A program made the translations under genes and the position numbers. From Aurantimonas endophytica (lineage in GTDB: Bacteria; Pseudomonadota; Alphaproteobacteria; Rhizobiales; Rhizobiaceae), in the NCBI RefSeq assembly GCF_014196845.1, contig NZ_JACIEM010000002.1:1-64000 (forward strand): 64,000 nt of DNA, written 5' to 3'. The notes under the pieces were generated by a model. It searched no databases. It saw only the letters and a list, made by a program, of their open reading frames with translations, and was not told where the DNA came from. Below are positions 32,479-42,200 of the stretch, piece by piece (positions within the stretch are counted from its first letter, which is position 1; every line of letters starts with the position of its first letter).

Positions 32479-33857
32479 CGCGGCCCCTCCTCGAACGAGG
32501 CGAAGACCTTCACCGCCTTGGTGAAGGTCTCCTCGTATTCCGCGGCCGGCTCCGACAGCACGGTGATCCCGCCGCCCGCCGACAGCCGGGCGCGGCCGCC
32601 CCTGAAGCTGACGGTGCGAATGGCGATGTTGAGGTCCATCGTGCCATCGAACCCGAAATAGCCGATCGAGCCGCAATAGACTTCGCGCGCCGTGCGCTCG
32701 ATCTCGGTGATGATGTCCATGGCCCGCAGCTTCGGCGCCCCGGTGATCGAGCCGCCGGGAAACGTCGCGGCGACGAGGTCGGCGGCCGTCCGGTCAGGCC
32801 GTAGCCGGCCGGTGACCACCGACACGAGATGGTGGACGGCGGCGTAGGATTCCAGGCCGCACAGCACCGGGACCTCGACCGAATCCGCCTCGCACACCCG
32901 CGACAGATCGTTGCGCATCAGGTCGACGATCATCACGTTCTCTGCCCGGTCCTTCTCGGAAGCGAGCAGCGCCGCCGCCAGCGCCCGGTCTTCGGTGGGC
33001 TCGGCCGAGCGCTTGGCAGTACCCTTGATCGGTCGCGCCTCGACCCTCCGGTCCGTCAGCTTCAGGAAGCGCTCCGGCGAGGAAGAGGCGATGGCGAGGT
33101 CGGGATATTCGAGGAAGGCGGCGAAGGGCGCGGCGTTCGTCTGCCGCAGCCTTCGATAGAGTTCGAAACTGTCGAAGCCCTCGGGCAATGCCGTCTGGAA
33201 TGTCTGGGCAATGTTGGCCTGGTAGATGTCGCCCGCGAGGATGTATTCCCGCACGCGCTCGATCGCGTCGCGATAGGGACCGGCGAAGAAGTTGGACCGC
33301 CAGTCGAGCCGGCCCGCCGGAGCGGGAGGCGGCACGGGTTCCGGCGTGGCCAGCGCCTCCCGGAAAGTCGCGATGCGTTCTCTCGCCCGCCCCGCGCGCG
33401 CCGCGCCCTCGGCCGGATGGCCGGTCGAGATCACGAAGGCGCGGCCGGCGGCAAGGTCGAAGGCGAGCACCGTGTCGTAGAGCCCGAAGCGCATCGTCGG
33501 CAGGGCCGGATCGAGATCCGGCGGCACCGCCAGACGCTCCAGATGGTGGGCGAAATCGTAGGCGATGAACCCCGCCGCGCCGCCCTGGAACGGCGGCAGG
33601 CCGGCAATCGTGTCGCTGCGATAGCGCGCCAGCAACGCATCCAGCGCGGTCAGCGGCGGCCCGGGCAGGCGCGTGCCGTCGAGGCTGGCACCGCCGGCGT
33701 CGACGGAGAAGCTCGCGAACGGCGCTGCCGCGACGAAAGCGTAGCGCCCGAGCGTCTCGTGGCGCATGGCGCTGTCGAGGAAGGCCAGGCCGCCGAGCCG
33801 CCTCAGACGGCCGGCCGCCATCGCGGGTTCGAGGGGGTCGATCTCTTCGTAGAGCAT
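32475..33857 (-). CDS. pabB: Aminodeoxychorismate synthase component I
   Basis: A 460-residue chorismate-binding enzyme that aminates chorismate to 4-amino-4-deoxychorismate. The conserved C-terminal half includes DIYQANIAQTFQT, ARPIKGTAKRS, ENVMIVDLMRNDLSRV, FPGGSITGAPKLRAMDIITEIE and GSIGYFGFDG. The ARPIKGT block carries the lysine that distinguishes PabB from TrpE (Thr there), supporting the folate assignment. It is first in pabB-pabA-pabC. The 150 bases to the divergent lipoprotein gene must hold its promoter. Confidence 0.9.
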   Translation of the reverse strand: MLYEEIDPLEPAMAAGRLRRLGGLAFLDSAMRHETLGRYAFVAAAPFASFSVDAGGASLDGTRLPGPPLTALDALLARYRSDTIAGLPPFQGGAAGFIAYDFAHHLERLAVPPDLDPALPTMRFGLYDTVLAFDLAAGRAFVISTGHPAEGAARAGRARERIATFREALATPEPVPPPAPAGRLDWRSNFFAGPYRDAIERVREYILAGDIYQANIAQTFQTALPEGFDSFELYRRLRQTNAAPFAAFLEYPDLAIASSSPERFLKLTDRRVEARPIKGTAKRSAEPTEDRALAAALLASEKDRAENVMIVDLMRNDLSRVCEADSVEVPVLCGLESYAAVHHLVSVVTGRLRPDRTAADLVAATFPGGSITGAPKLRAMDIITEIERTAREVYCGSIGYFGFDGTMDLNIAIRTVSFRGGRARLSAGGGITVLSEPAAEYEETFTKAVKVFASFEEGPR

Positions 33858-34007
33858 GGCGCCAGATGGTCAGATGGCGGGCGTCTGGTCAAACCCTCCG
33901 GTGGGATCGGTCGCGCCCATCAACATGGGCCCATCACGCCCGCTTGATGCCACTTGGTGGGCGCGCCGGCTACACCAGATCCACTGCGACCCATGAGGAC
34001 GAAAGCG

Positions 34008-34304
34008 ATGCTGAAAGTCACACCACTCCTGCTCGGGCTGCTGGTCGGCCTTGCCGGCTGCAACACCGAGACCCCCTATCCGAACCTGTCGCCGATCGCG
34101 GGCGCGCGGGTCTCGGCCAATCCGAACGAGCGGGGAACGCCAGCCTTCTGCCGGCAATATGCCCGCCAGACCGCCGGCAACCAGTACGAGAACCTCGTCG
34201 ACCGCGGCGAGGACGGGTTCGGCGTGCGTGCCCTGCAGCGGCAATCGGCCATCGCCGACGGGGATCGGGCCTACCGGAACTGTCTGGCCGGCCGCACCGG
34301 ATGA
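34008..34304 (+). CDS. Small outer-membrane-type lipoprotein of unknown function
   Basis: A 98-residue protein with a lipoprotein signal: a hydrophobic core LLLGLLVGLAG followed by the lipobox cysteine at residue 18. The mature part has two further cysteines (near 49 and 92) and Tyr/Asn-rich segments. ATG 34008, with GAGGA at 33995-33999, is preferred over ATG 33993 because it puts the charged N-region and lipobox in normal register. I do not recognise the family. Confidence 0.65.
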   Translation: MLKVTPLLLGLLVGLAGCNTETPYPNLSPIAGARVSANPNERGTPAFCRQYARQTAGNQYENLVDRGEDGFGVRALQRQSAIADGDRAYRNCLAGRTG

Positions 34305-34419
34305 GCAGCCTCCGGTCATCCGCAAGGGCGGTCCCCTCGGAGGGCGCGGCGCGATTCACCCGCCGTTCACCCGGAGCGTCGATGATGCGGCGTCTCGAGG
34401 CGCTGGGCGGAACCTGCGG

Positions 34420-34848
34420 ATGACCGGTGACGGGTTCGAAGCCATACTGGGCGGCATGGAAGCTGCCGCGACCGGACCACGGGACGAAGTCGCCCGCGTG
34501 CGGACCGGCCCCGGCTTTTGGTCGGTGCTGGGCGCCATGCATGCCGAGCCGACGATTGCCCGCGAGGACGAGGATCCGTCGGATGGGCCGCCCGGCACGG
34601 ATGGTACCGTCCCGCCTCCGGTCCCGCCGAGCATCGACCCCGCCGATATCGCGCGGGACCTGGCGATACGGCCGGGCCTTGCTCCGGCGCAACTGAAGAG
34701 GCTCCGGCGCGCCTTTGCCGGGGCCAACCACCCTGATGTGATACCGACAGTCTTCCGGAAGCAGGCGACCATCCGCATGCAGGTCGCGAACCGGCTGATC
34801 GACGAGGCGTTGCAGGCTGTACCGCAACGCCGCCACCCTGCCGCATGA
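34420..34848 (+). CDS. J-domain-like small protein with HPD motif
   Basis: A 142-residue soluble protein. Residues 1-75 are low-complexity and acidic/Pro-rich. Residues 76-135 resemble the second and third helices of a J domain: LKRLRRAFAGANHPD with His-Pro-Asp at 104-106, then FRKQATIRMQVANRLIDEAL, like the 'IN.AY..L' helix of DnaJ. HPD is the motif that stimulates Hsp70 ATPase. The first J helix is not obvious, so chaperone activity is uncertain. The ribosome-binding site before ATG 34420 is weak; ATG 34456 is an alternative. Confidence 0.6.
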   Translation: MTGDGFEAILGGMEAAATGPRDEVARVRTGPGFWSVLGAMHAEPTIAREDEDPSDGPPGTDGTVPPPVPPSIDPADIARDLAIRPGLAPAQLKRLRRAFAGANHPDVIPTVFRKQATIRMQVANRLIDEALQAVPQRRHPAA

Positions 34849-34987
34849 TTGCCGGAGGCGGCGGGCTCTCGCCGGTGTGGCTCCCTTGTCTGCAACGGTT
34901 ACTCTGGATAAAGATGCCTCGGTAGCGGCCCGCTCCTGCTGCCCGTAAGGCAGCGGCTGCGGGGCGCCAAGATGGGGGGAATCGGCG

Positions 34988-35608
34988 ATGACCACGGCAC
35001 GCTCAGCCATCGGATCCATTCTCGCTCTGGTTCTGGTGTCGGCTTCAGGCATGCCGGCCATGGCTCAGGCCACGGCACCGTCGTCGCCCGCACAGGGTTC
35101 TCCGTCCCAGAGCCCTCAGCCATCCGCGCCGTCCGAACCCGCCGCGCCGTCGGCGCCTGCGACGGCCGACGCAGCGCCGGGCCCGAACTGGCGGGTCAAC
35201 TGCGACGGCGAGGGGGAGGCGCGTCGCTGCACCGTCCTGCAGAATCTCGTCGCCGATCAGGGGCAGGGCCAACAGCGACTGCTCACGGTGATGATCCAGC
35301 CGGGCGCCGACGCCCAGCCGGCGCTGCTTCTGGCGCTGCCGCACGGCCTGTTCCTGCCCGCCGGGGTACAGTTGCAGATCGACGGGGGTGAGGCCGAGAA
35401 GCTGGTCATCCAGACGGCCGACCAGAACGGCAGCTATGCCGGCGCGGCCCTCGAAACGGACCTCATCGACCGGCTGAAGCGCGGCAGCGCGCTCGCCGTC
35501 ACCTTCCAGTCGGCGCAGCAGCAGCCGGTAACCGTTCCCGTGACGCTGGCCGGCTTCTCGCAAGCCTTCGAAGACTACACGGCAGGCCGGGCCACCGAGA
35601 CGCCGTAA
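34988..35608 (+). CDS. IalB-family (invasion-associated locus B) exported protein
   Basis: A 206-residue predicted periplasmic protein. It has a Sec signal (1-27, ending MAMAQ-type), a Pro/Ser/Ala/Gln linker (28-65), then an IalB-like domain: NWRVNCDGEGEARRCTVLQNL with the usual paired cysteines, LLALPHGLFLPAGVQLQIDGG and a C-terminal GF..AF..Y segment. IalB of Bartonella is linked to erythrocyte invasion, but the family is widespread in free-living alphaproteobacteria with unknown function. It ends 29 bases before the convergent sapC gene. Confidence 0.82.
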   Translation: MTTARSAIGSILALVLVSASGMPAMAQATAPSSPAQGSPSQSPQPSAPSEPAAPSAPATADAAPGPNWRVNCDGEGEARRCTVLQNLVADQGQGQQRLLTVMIQPGADAQPALLLALPHGLFLPAGVQLQIDGGEAEKLVIQTADQNGSYAGAALETDLIDRLKRGSALAVTFQSAQQQPVTVPVTLAGFSQAFEDYTAGRATETP

Positions 35609-35637
35609 GGGAACGGATACTAGCCAGCCAGCGCGGT

Positions 35638-36387
35638 TCAGGACGGCTCTGCAGCAGCGCGTCCGGCAGGCAGTCTGCGCGCGAGATCGCCCCAGCCCGG
35701 CAGAGAAGCGATCTGCGCGAAGACCAACGGTAGCGCGCCGTTGTGCCGCAACTCGGCGAAGGCGTCGTCGGGGAGCTTGTCCACCGCCGCAGCATCGATC
35801 ACCATGAAATCCTTCAGCGCCACCTTCGAGCCGCTCGGCAGCGTCAGCGTCGCCTGGTTCTCGGTCAGGAGATCGTGCTTGCGCAGGATCTCGACGATCT
35901 TGCGGGTCGCGGCGATCTCCCGCTCGAAGGCGGCGCAGAACTCCAGCGCGTTGTCGGTGACCTTGGTGGGCTTGCCGTTCTCGAACAGTTTTTCGCCGCC
36001 CTCCTCGAGGACGCGCCCGGCTGCCCTGTCCACGCAGAGTGTCAGTCGACCCTGATCCTCGCCGGTAGCGAAGACGAAGGGATAGCGCCGGACATAGGAC
36101 GGGATGTAGGCGCCCGACTCCCAGGCGCCGGCGGCGTCGACGAAGAGGTTCTCGCCGGTCGCGAGGCCGAGCACCGCCAGCGGCAGGAACTCCCCGGCAG
36201 TGGCGAAGACGATCGGGTAGTGCCGGGCGGCGAAGGGTGCTTCGGCAGCGCTGATCGGCACGGACACCGCCCGGGAGGCAAAGCTGAAATCCGGTTCGGG
36301 CTTCAGGCCGAGCGCCCCGTGCCGTTCCGGCTGCAGGGCTTCCGGCCGCTCGTAGAACAGCGGCATGACGGGCTGGGTCTGGCTCAT
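35638..36387 (-). CDS. SapC-family protein
   Basis: A 249-residue protein with the SapC signature HYPIVFATAGEFLPLAVLGLATGENLFVD (near residue 56) and YIPSYVRRYPFVFA. The SapC family is named after an S-layer-associated gene but its biochemical role is unknown. ATG 36387 is chosen because family sequence starts with the FYERPEALQPERHG block just after it; the frame further upstream is not SapC-like. It is divergent from the DUF6916 gene (175 bases), close to the tail-collar cluster. Confidence 0.78.
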   Translation of the reverse strand: MSQTQPVMPLFYERPEALQPERHGALGLKPEPDFSFASRAVSVPISAAEAPFAARHYPIVFATAGEFLPLAVLGLATGENLFVDAAGAWESGAYIPSYVRRYPFVFATGEDQGRLTLCVDRAAGRVLEEGGEKLFENGKPTKVTDNALEFCAAFEREIAATRKIVEILRKHDLLTENQATLTLPSGSKVALKDFMVIDAAAVDKLPDDAFAELRHNGALPLVFAQIASLPGWGDLARRLPAGRAAAEPS

Positions 36388-36562
36388 TCGCGCGTCTCCC
36401 GATTTCGGCCTGCCCGCCCGGTGCGGCATCCCTCGATGCCACTGCCGGCCGGGGCCGCTATGTGCAGGTTGGTGGAAATTCGTCGGCGCGGCAATCGCCG
36501 GTTTCGATGCGCCCCGCATATCCGCTATCCTGGCGCGGGGCACGGCGAAGAGGGGATCGCGC

Positions 36563-36859
36563 ATGGCGCAGCTGACGACTCTGGAATCGGCGCAGGCAAG
36601 CGCCGGGAGCGCCTTCGAGGCGCGCGCCGGCGCCGTTGTCGTCCCGCTCGTTCTCGACGCGGTGATGCCGCTCGGCCAGGGCCTGAGGCCCGACGGGATG
36701 AGCTTCAGCCTGAGCTTTTCCGGCCCGGCCGCGCCGGCCCTTGCGCAAGGTACGGTCGCGCTCGTTCCCGCCGGCGAGGAAGGCGAGGGCACGCCGGTGT
36801 TTCTGGTGCCCGTCGGGCGGCAGGGGGAGCGCATGCTCTACGAGGCCATCTTCAACTGA
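36563..36859 (+). CDS. DUF6916-family small protein
   Basis: A 98-residue protein matching the DUF6916 pattern in my memory: an N-terminal helix, VVVPLVLDAVMPLG, FSLSFSGP, LAQGTVALV and the end VFLVPVGR...YEAIFN. The family is unknown but is often found beside MdpB-like phage-tail-collar genes, as here. ATG 36563 follows GAAGAGGGGA. The 3' end overlaps the convergent acetyltransferase gene by eight bases. Confidence 0.7.
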   Translation: MAQLTTLESAQASAGSAFEARAGAVVVPLVLDAVMPLGQGLRPDGMSFSLSFSGPAAPALAQGTVALVPAGEEGEGTPVFLVPVGRQGERMLYEAIFN

Positions 36860-37451
36860 TCGCCACTCTCCCGTCGGCGGCGTCGGCCGTTTTCCGGTCT
36901 GCCGCCGGACGCATCATCAGGTCGTAGACGCCCTTGTCCTCGACGGTCGCAAAGCCGAGGCGCCGATAGAGCCGCATCGCCGGGTTGGCCTTCTCGACAT
37001 GGATGGCCAACGGCTTGCCGGCATTGTCCGCCTCGGCGATGACCTCGGCGAGGATCGCGCTGCCGAGCCCCTGGCCGCGTGCTTGCGGCAGCAGCGCGAT
37101 GTCGACGATGGAGTGCTGGCTCGGATATCGCGCCAGGATCAGCCGTCCGACCGGCTCACCGTTTCGCTCCAGCACCCACCATTCGGCATCCTCGTAGTGC
37201 CGGACATAATGCACATGCTGGGCAGCCGCCTGCTGGGCAAGGAACGCTGCCTGCATCGCTTCCGGCCAACCGGTGACCGCCAGTTCCTCGACTCGCGTCG
37301 AGGCATAGAGCGCGGCGAAGAAGGCTTCGTCTCCGGTCGTGGCGGCGCGGAAGCGCGTCGCGGCCGGAGCCGGCCGAGCCACGCGCGCAGGCGCGCCGAG
37401 ACGCGTGTCGCCTTCGACGATCCCGTCGGTGACGCGGTCGCTGGCCGTCAC
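36852..37451 (-). CDS. GNAT-family acetyltransferase of the tail-collar cluster
   Basis: A 199-residue GNAT protein. The acetyl-CoA-binding motif ARGQGLGSAIL is near residue 143, followed by the HVEKANPAMRLYRRLGF helix-strand region typical of the C-terminal half. GTG 37451 (14 bases after the third tail-collar gene) is the most upstream sensible start; GTG 37382 is an alternative. Its last position in a probable four-gene operon with three collar proteins suggests it modifies one of them or a surface partner, but no substrate can be read. Confidence 0.75.
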   Translation of the reverse strand: MTASDRVTDGIVEGDTRLGAPARVARPAPAATRFRAATTGDEAFFAALYASTRVEELAVTGWPEAMQAAFLAQQAAAQHVHYVRHYEDAEWWVLERNGEPVGRLILARYPSQHSIVDIALLPQARGQGLGSAILAEVIAEADNAGKPLAIHVEKANPAMRLYRRLGFATVEDKGVYDLMMRPAADRKTADAADGRVAIS

Positions 37452-37464
37452 CGCAAGACCTGGG

Positions 37465-37977
37465 TCATTGCCGCTGCGGGAACACGCCCTGCAGCGCGAT
37501 GCAGAAATTGCAGGTGAGAAAGGGCTGCATGTTGTTGTGCGGCTGGTCGCCACCGACGGCCGCGAGCGCCTGCGGACCGAGGGTCGCCGAGCCGGCTGTG
37601 GTCACGTAGACATTGTTGCCCGTGCCCAGCGACAGTCCGGTCGGATCGAGATTGTCGGACGGCCGGGCCGACATGCTGAGCGCGTGGTTGTGGGCGGGCA
37701 TCTCGGCGACGAGCAGCGTGACGCTCGTCGATCCGCCGGTCTCCCCGATGAACCGCTCGGAACGGCCCGGCCCCTGCCCCTTGTGCATCGGCGCCGCTCC
37801 CTGCAGGTCCGGAAGGGCGAAGGTCGACTTGCCGTCGCCGCCGTAATTGGTCCCCAGCAGGGAGAACAGGGCCGTGTTCTGTGAGATCGGCATGAGCTGG
37901 CCGTCGCAGAATGCCCAGCCCTTCGGCGCGAAGCCGAACGGCACGATGCGGATCTCGGCGAGGAACTGGTCGGCCAT
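37465..37977 (-). CDS. Phage-tail-collar (MdpB-like) protein, third of three
   Basis: A 170-residue protein of the tail-collar domain family. It begins MADQFLAEIRIVPFGFAPKGWAFCDGQ-like and contains SLLGTNYGGDGKSTFALPDLQGAAP, then a Gly/Ser/Thr-rich middle, and ends GGDQPHNNMQPFL...FCIALQGVFP. It is paralogous to the two genes upstream and spaced eight bases from the second. ATG 37977 is set by alignment with its paralogues. No other phage genes are nearby. Confidence 0.85.
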   Translation of the reverse strand: MADQFLAEIRIVPFGFAPKGWAFCDGQLMPISQNTALFSLLGTNYGGDGKSTFALPDLQGAAPMHKGQGPGRSERFIGETGGSTSVTLLVAEMPAHNHALSMSARPSDNLDPTGLSLGTGNNVYVTTAGSATLGPQALAAVGGDQPHNNMQPFLTCNFCIALQGVFPQRQ

Positions 37978-37985
37978 GCTGGCTC

Positions 37986-38486
37986 CTAGGTGGGGCTCGG
38001 AAAAATTCCGAACAGCGAGATGATGAAGCTGACGCAAAGAAACGGCTGGATGTTGCTGTGGGGCTGGTTCCCGCCGATCGGGCTGACGCTGGCGGGAGCG
38101 AGAGCCTGCGGGGTGAAACGCGCCGCATAGGCTTCCGCCGGTGCACGGCCGAGATACCCGCCGGACGGTCCGCGCGCGCTGCCGGGATCACCCGATGCGC
38201 TCATGGTGTGGCTGTGGTTCGGAAGCTCGTCCCGAGTCAGGGTGACTTCCTCGACGCCGCCTGCCTCGGCTAGGATCATTCCACCGCCCTGGTGGACAGG
38301 CAGGCGCCCGCGCATGTCCGGCAGACCGAAAGTCTCCTGACCGTCGCCGCCATAGGTCGTGCCGATCAGTTGGAAGAGCGTCTCGTTTTCCGAGATGGGC
38401 AGGAGCTGACCATCGCAGAACTCCCAGCCCAGCGGTGCGAACGTGCCGGCGAACATGCGAATCTCGCCAACATAAGGCTGTGCCAT
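37986..38486 (-). CDS. Phage-tail-collar (MdpB-like) protein, second of three
   Basis: A 166-residue paralogue: MAQPYVGEIRMFAGTFAPLGWEFCDGQ at the start, LIGTTYGGDGQETFGLPDMRGRLPVHQGGG in the domain core, and NQPHSNIQPFLCVSFIISLFGIFP at the end. It is the most divergent of the three near its C-terminus. Collar domains form trimeric fibres at phage tail tips; free-standing bacterial copies (microcystin-dependent protein MdpB) are secreted or surface proteins of unknown role. No signal peptide is visible. Confidence 0.87.
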   Translation of the reverse strand: MAQPYVGEIRMFAGTFAPLGWEFCDGQLLPISENETLFQLIGTTYGGDGQETFGLPDMRGRLPVHQGGGMILAEAGGVEEVTLTRDELPNHSHTMSASGDPGSARGPSGGYLGRAPAEAYAARFTPQALAPASVSPIGGNQPHSNIQPFLCVSFIISLFGIFPSPT

Positions 38487-38495
38487 AACGCCCTC

Positions 38496-38999
38496 TTAGT
38501 TCGGTGAAGGAAAGATGCCCTGCAGGGCGATGCAGAAGGACAGCGTCAGAAATGGCTGCATGTTGGTGTGCGGCTGGCTGCCGCCCGCCGGGCCGGAGAC
38601 GCCGGCATCCATCGCTGTCGGGGCTGTCAGGGGGCGGTAGAGATCGATGCTCGCCACGCCCAGCGTCGCCGACGCGGTCGGCGTGTCGGCGGTCGCATTG
38701 TCGGAGCTCACGCTCACCGTGTGTGTGTGGCTGGGAATCTCGTTCTGGCTGAGCGTGTGGCTTGCCTCGCCGCCGCGGATCCCGAGCGTCAAGCCCGACC
38801 CTCGATGAATGGGAACACGGCCGCGATAGTCCGGCAGGGCGAAGTTCACGCGGCCGTCGCCGCCGAATGTCGTGCCGAGCAGCGAGAACAGCGCCTGATT
38901 CTGGTTGATGGGCAACAGCTGTCCGTCGCACAAGGCCCAGCCCTTGGGCGGAAAATTGAATGACATGATCCGAATTTCGGATAGAAAAGGTTCTGCCAT
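38496..38999 (-). CDS. Phage-tail-collar (MdpB-like) protein, first of three
   Basis: A 167-residue paralogue, first transcribed of the set: MAEPFLSEIRIMSFNFPPKGWALCDGQ, SLLGTTFGGDGRVNFALPDYRGRVPIHRG, then GSQPHTNMQPFLTLSFCIALQGIFP. A GGGGGG-containing stretch before the ATG can serve as ribosome-binding site. It lies about 290 bases downstream of the giant gene on the same strand, so it may be on the same or a separate transcript. Confidence 0.88.
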   Translation of the reverse strand: MAEPFLSEIRIMSFNFPPKGWALCDGQLLPINQNQALFSLLGTTFGGDGRVNFALPDYRGRVPIHRGSGLTLGIRGGEASHTLSQNEIPSHTHTVSVSSDNATADTPTASATLGVASIDLYRPLTAPTAMDAGVSGPAGGSQPHTNMQPFLTLSFCIALQGIFPSPN

Positions 39000-39291
39000 C
39001 TATTACTGCCCCCCGCAGTAGACGTTCGGCTCAGTGTATATATCCCGTGGGATTAGTCTACGGACTTTCTTCATATGGCCGCACCGTGCGGCGGTAATTT
39101 TGCACCTTCGCGCAGGGAAGCAGAAGCCGACAATCGGCTGGTTTCCCGAAGCGATCTCGCGGGCTTGGCACTTGTCTCGCCGGTGACGGCGGGACGGTTC
39201 GCTTCCGGTGCCCGGCCGAAGTCTTGGCGCCTGCTTCCAGGTGCTCGCATGGCGAGCATCCGGCTCTTCGAGATGTTGGCTTCTCGAGCGG
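39000..39291. other. Spacer between the giant gene and the tail-collar genes
   Basis: No gene is recognised. An AT-rich patch at 39034-39045 (TGTATATATC on plus) lies about 35-45 bases before the first collar gene on the minus strand and could be its -10 region. A short hairpin (39242-39248 with 39252-39258) has no T-tract on either strand. Confidence 0.35.
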
Positions 39292-42200
39292 TCACGGCAG
39301 CGCCGGCGTCGTCGGGAGGGGCGGATTGCCGGTGAGGAACTGGGGCGAGCCGGTCACGCTGACCGAGGCGGCATTGTTGTTGGCGGCCAATGCTGCCTGC
39401 GCCTGCTCCACGTTGAGGCTGCTTCCCGCGGCCGCTTCGAACAGATCGATGACCCCCGTTCCCAGCAGGTTGTTCTGGTCGATATCGACATTCACCGTCG
39501 CCGTGCCGGTGGTGAATGCGCCTATGCCGTAATTGCCTAAGCCGAAGTCCAGCGACGTATCCTGCAGGGTGTTGTTCCTGATGATGGAATTCAGCGTGGA
39601 GGTGCCGCTCGCCTCCACGTAAAGCACCGACCCGTCGAGCGTCACACCGGCCGTGGCGAAATTGCCGCTGACGAGCGACGTCATGGAACTGGCGTTCTGC
39701 GTCTGCAGGCGGATCGCGTAGTTGAGATAGGGCCCGTTTGCCCACAGCGGGGCCTGCTGGCCGATCCTGTTGTTCGAGACCGTGACCTGGCCGTTGCCAT
39801 TGATCAGGTTGACGTTGATGCCGCTGTGGTTGGAGCCGAGGCGATCGATGTCGTTGTTGTCGATCAGCAGCTGGCTCTGGCCGCTGCCATCGGCGGTGAA
39901 GCTGATGCCGCGCGTGCCCGGCAGATTGTTGATCGTATTGTTGCGGACCGTGATGTTCGCATTGGCGGTCTGGCCGTTGGTCGCGGTGACCGCCCCGAGG
40001 TTCGATACGGGCCGCATGATCGTGTCGAACGTGTTCGTGTCGATGTCGGCGAAGTAGTTCACCGCGCCGAACGATTGCAGCGAGATGCCGCCATTGCCCA
40101 GCGCCGCGGCGTTGGTGAAGTTCGAGTTCCTGACCGTCACCCGCACGTTGCCGGTCGCGCCGGTCGATCCGTTCACCTGCACGCCGTCACCGAACATGTT
40201 GGTGAAGGTCGACGCTCCCTCGACGATAAGCGCCATGTTCGAGGTGCCCTGCGCCTCCATGAAGACGCCGTCATTGCTGGTGCCGGAGCCAGTGATCGTC
40301 GTGCCGCTGACCGTGAACGACGTCATGTCGGTGTTGCTGTTGACGATGCTGATGGCGTTTCGGGTCGCCGTCCCGCCGCTGTCGAAGCCGCTGATCGCGC
40401 TGTCGGTGACGCTGTTGGTGCCGCCGAGATTGGTGGCGTTGATCCCTTCTCCGACGCTGTTGAGGATCCGGATCGACGTCAGGTTCAGGTTCCGCGTGCC
40501 GGACGCGGTGATGGCGTTGCCGGTCGAATTCTGGATCGTGCCGCCGCTGTTGGCGGTGCCCGTACCCGTCACCGTCAGGCCGCCAAGCGTGCCGGTGTTC
40601 GTGAGAACGATGCCGCTGCCTGCCCCGTTCGAGGATATGCTCTGGAAGGTCAGCCCTGCCGCGCCGATCGTGGTGTTGACGACGTTGAGTGCCGTCCCCG
40701 TAACGGAACTGATCACGTTGCCTGTACCGCGCACCGTCACCGTGCCGCCGCCCGTGGCGTTGAAGCCGATGCCGTCGGAGGTGGTGATGTTCAGGCTGCC
40801 GCTTTCAGCGCCGGTGCTGTCGAAATTGACCGTTCCGCCGGTATTGCTGTTCAGGTCGACGGCCGTCGTATTGCCGGTGCTCAGCGTCGTCTGGCCGTTG
40901 AAATTGACGATGCCGCCATTGCTGTTCTGGACGATGATGCCGCCGGCCCCCAGGCCGGTTGAGGAAATTGTGCCCGTCTGGAAGGTGATCGTCCCGCCAT
41001 CGTGGTTGTTGATGGCAACCGCGTAGCCGTTATTGTCCGTGATGCCGCCGCTGTAGGTGATGTTGGCGTTGCTGGAGTCGAGGAAGAACGCTGGGCCAAC
41101 GGCGCCATGCGTGATCGCGGTGCCGGTGCCGAAGGTGAACCTTCCCTCCGATCCGCCGATGATGTCGATGCCGGCGTCGCCGCCGTTGAGCGTCGTCGTG
41201 CCGTTGAAGTTGTATGTGCCGTCGGCATTGGAGAATTGCAGGCCGGTGCCAGCGGTGGCGCTGAGCGTGCCGGTGTTGAAGGTGATCGTGCCGGTCGCGT
41301 GGTTGGTAATGCTGACCATCGCCGCGCCGGCGCCCTGGGTGACGGCGCCGTTCCAGGTGACGTTGGCCGTGCCGCCGGTGACGAGGAACGGCGCCGCCCC
41401 GGCGCCGGTGATCGAGGAACCGGTGCCGAGGAACGAGATCGTTCCGGCGCCGGCGATCTCGACGCCGGATTCCGTCGGCGAGGAAATGATGGTGTTGCCG
41501 GTCACGGTAAAGCTGGCGCCGCTGTTGAGACCGAGATTCACGCCATCGGTCGGCGAACCGGTGGAGGCGATGGAGGCGAACGTCATGGTGCCGCCGATCC
41601 CGGTGGCGAGGACCGCCCCGCCGGCGCTCGCCGTGATCGTGTTGCCGGTCCCGGAGACGTTCACCGTCCCGCCGCCCGAGGCGACGAAGCCGGTGCCCGT
41701 CGTCGACCCGATCGCGAGTGCGCCGCCGGTGAAGTTGGTCGTCGCGCCAGTGTTGGTGCTGAGCTCGACGCCGTTCGCCGATCCCGTCGTGATCGATTGG
41801 GAGGCGCCGGAGAAGGTGACGGTGCCGCCGGTGTTGTCATGGACGTAGATGCCGCGATCAGCCGCGGAATTGTGGTTGATGTTTCCGGACAGCGTGATCG
41901 CACCCGATGCAACGGTGCGGCCGCTGATCTCGACGGCCTGCCCGACAGTGCTGTTGATCGCGCCGGCATAGGAGATGACGGCCGTCCCGCCGATGACACG
42001 GACGGCCGTGTTATTGGCTCCGGCAAGCGTCCCGGTCCCGAGATCGATCGTGCCGGCGACGTTCTGCAACACGATGTTGAACTGCGACGAGGCACTCGAG
42101 GAAGTGCTGGCGAAGAAGAGATTAGCGGTATTGTTGAGCATTGCCACGGCCGCCCCACCCGTGGATGCCACCGTGTTCGCCACATTTGTCGCGGTGATCG

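Noticed and set aside
32475-33857. Anthranilate synthase component I (TrpE) instead of PabB
   Set aside because: The ARPIKGT lysine motif and the adjacent pabC-like lyase favour aminodeoxychorismate synthase. No trp genes are nearby.
36852-38999. Prophage remnant
   Set aside because: Only tail-collar-type genes are present. There is no integrase, attachment repeat, structural or lysis gene, and base composition matches the surroundings.
39242-39258. Terminator of the giant gene
   Set aside because: The hairpin has a tight three-base loop and no T-tract on either strand.
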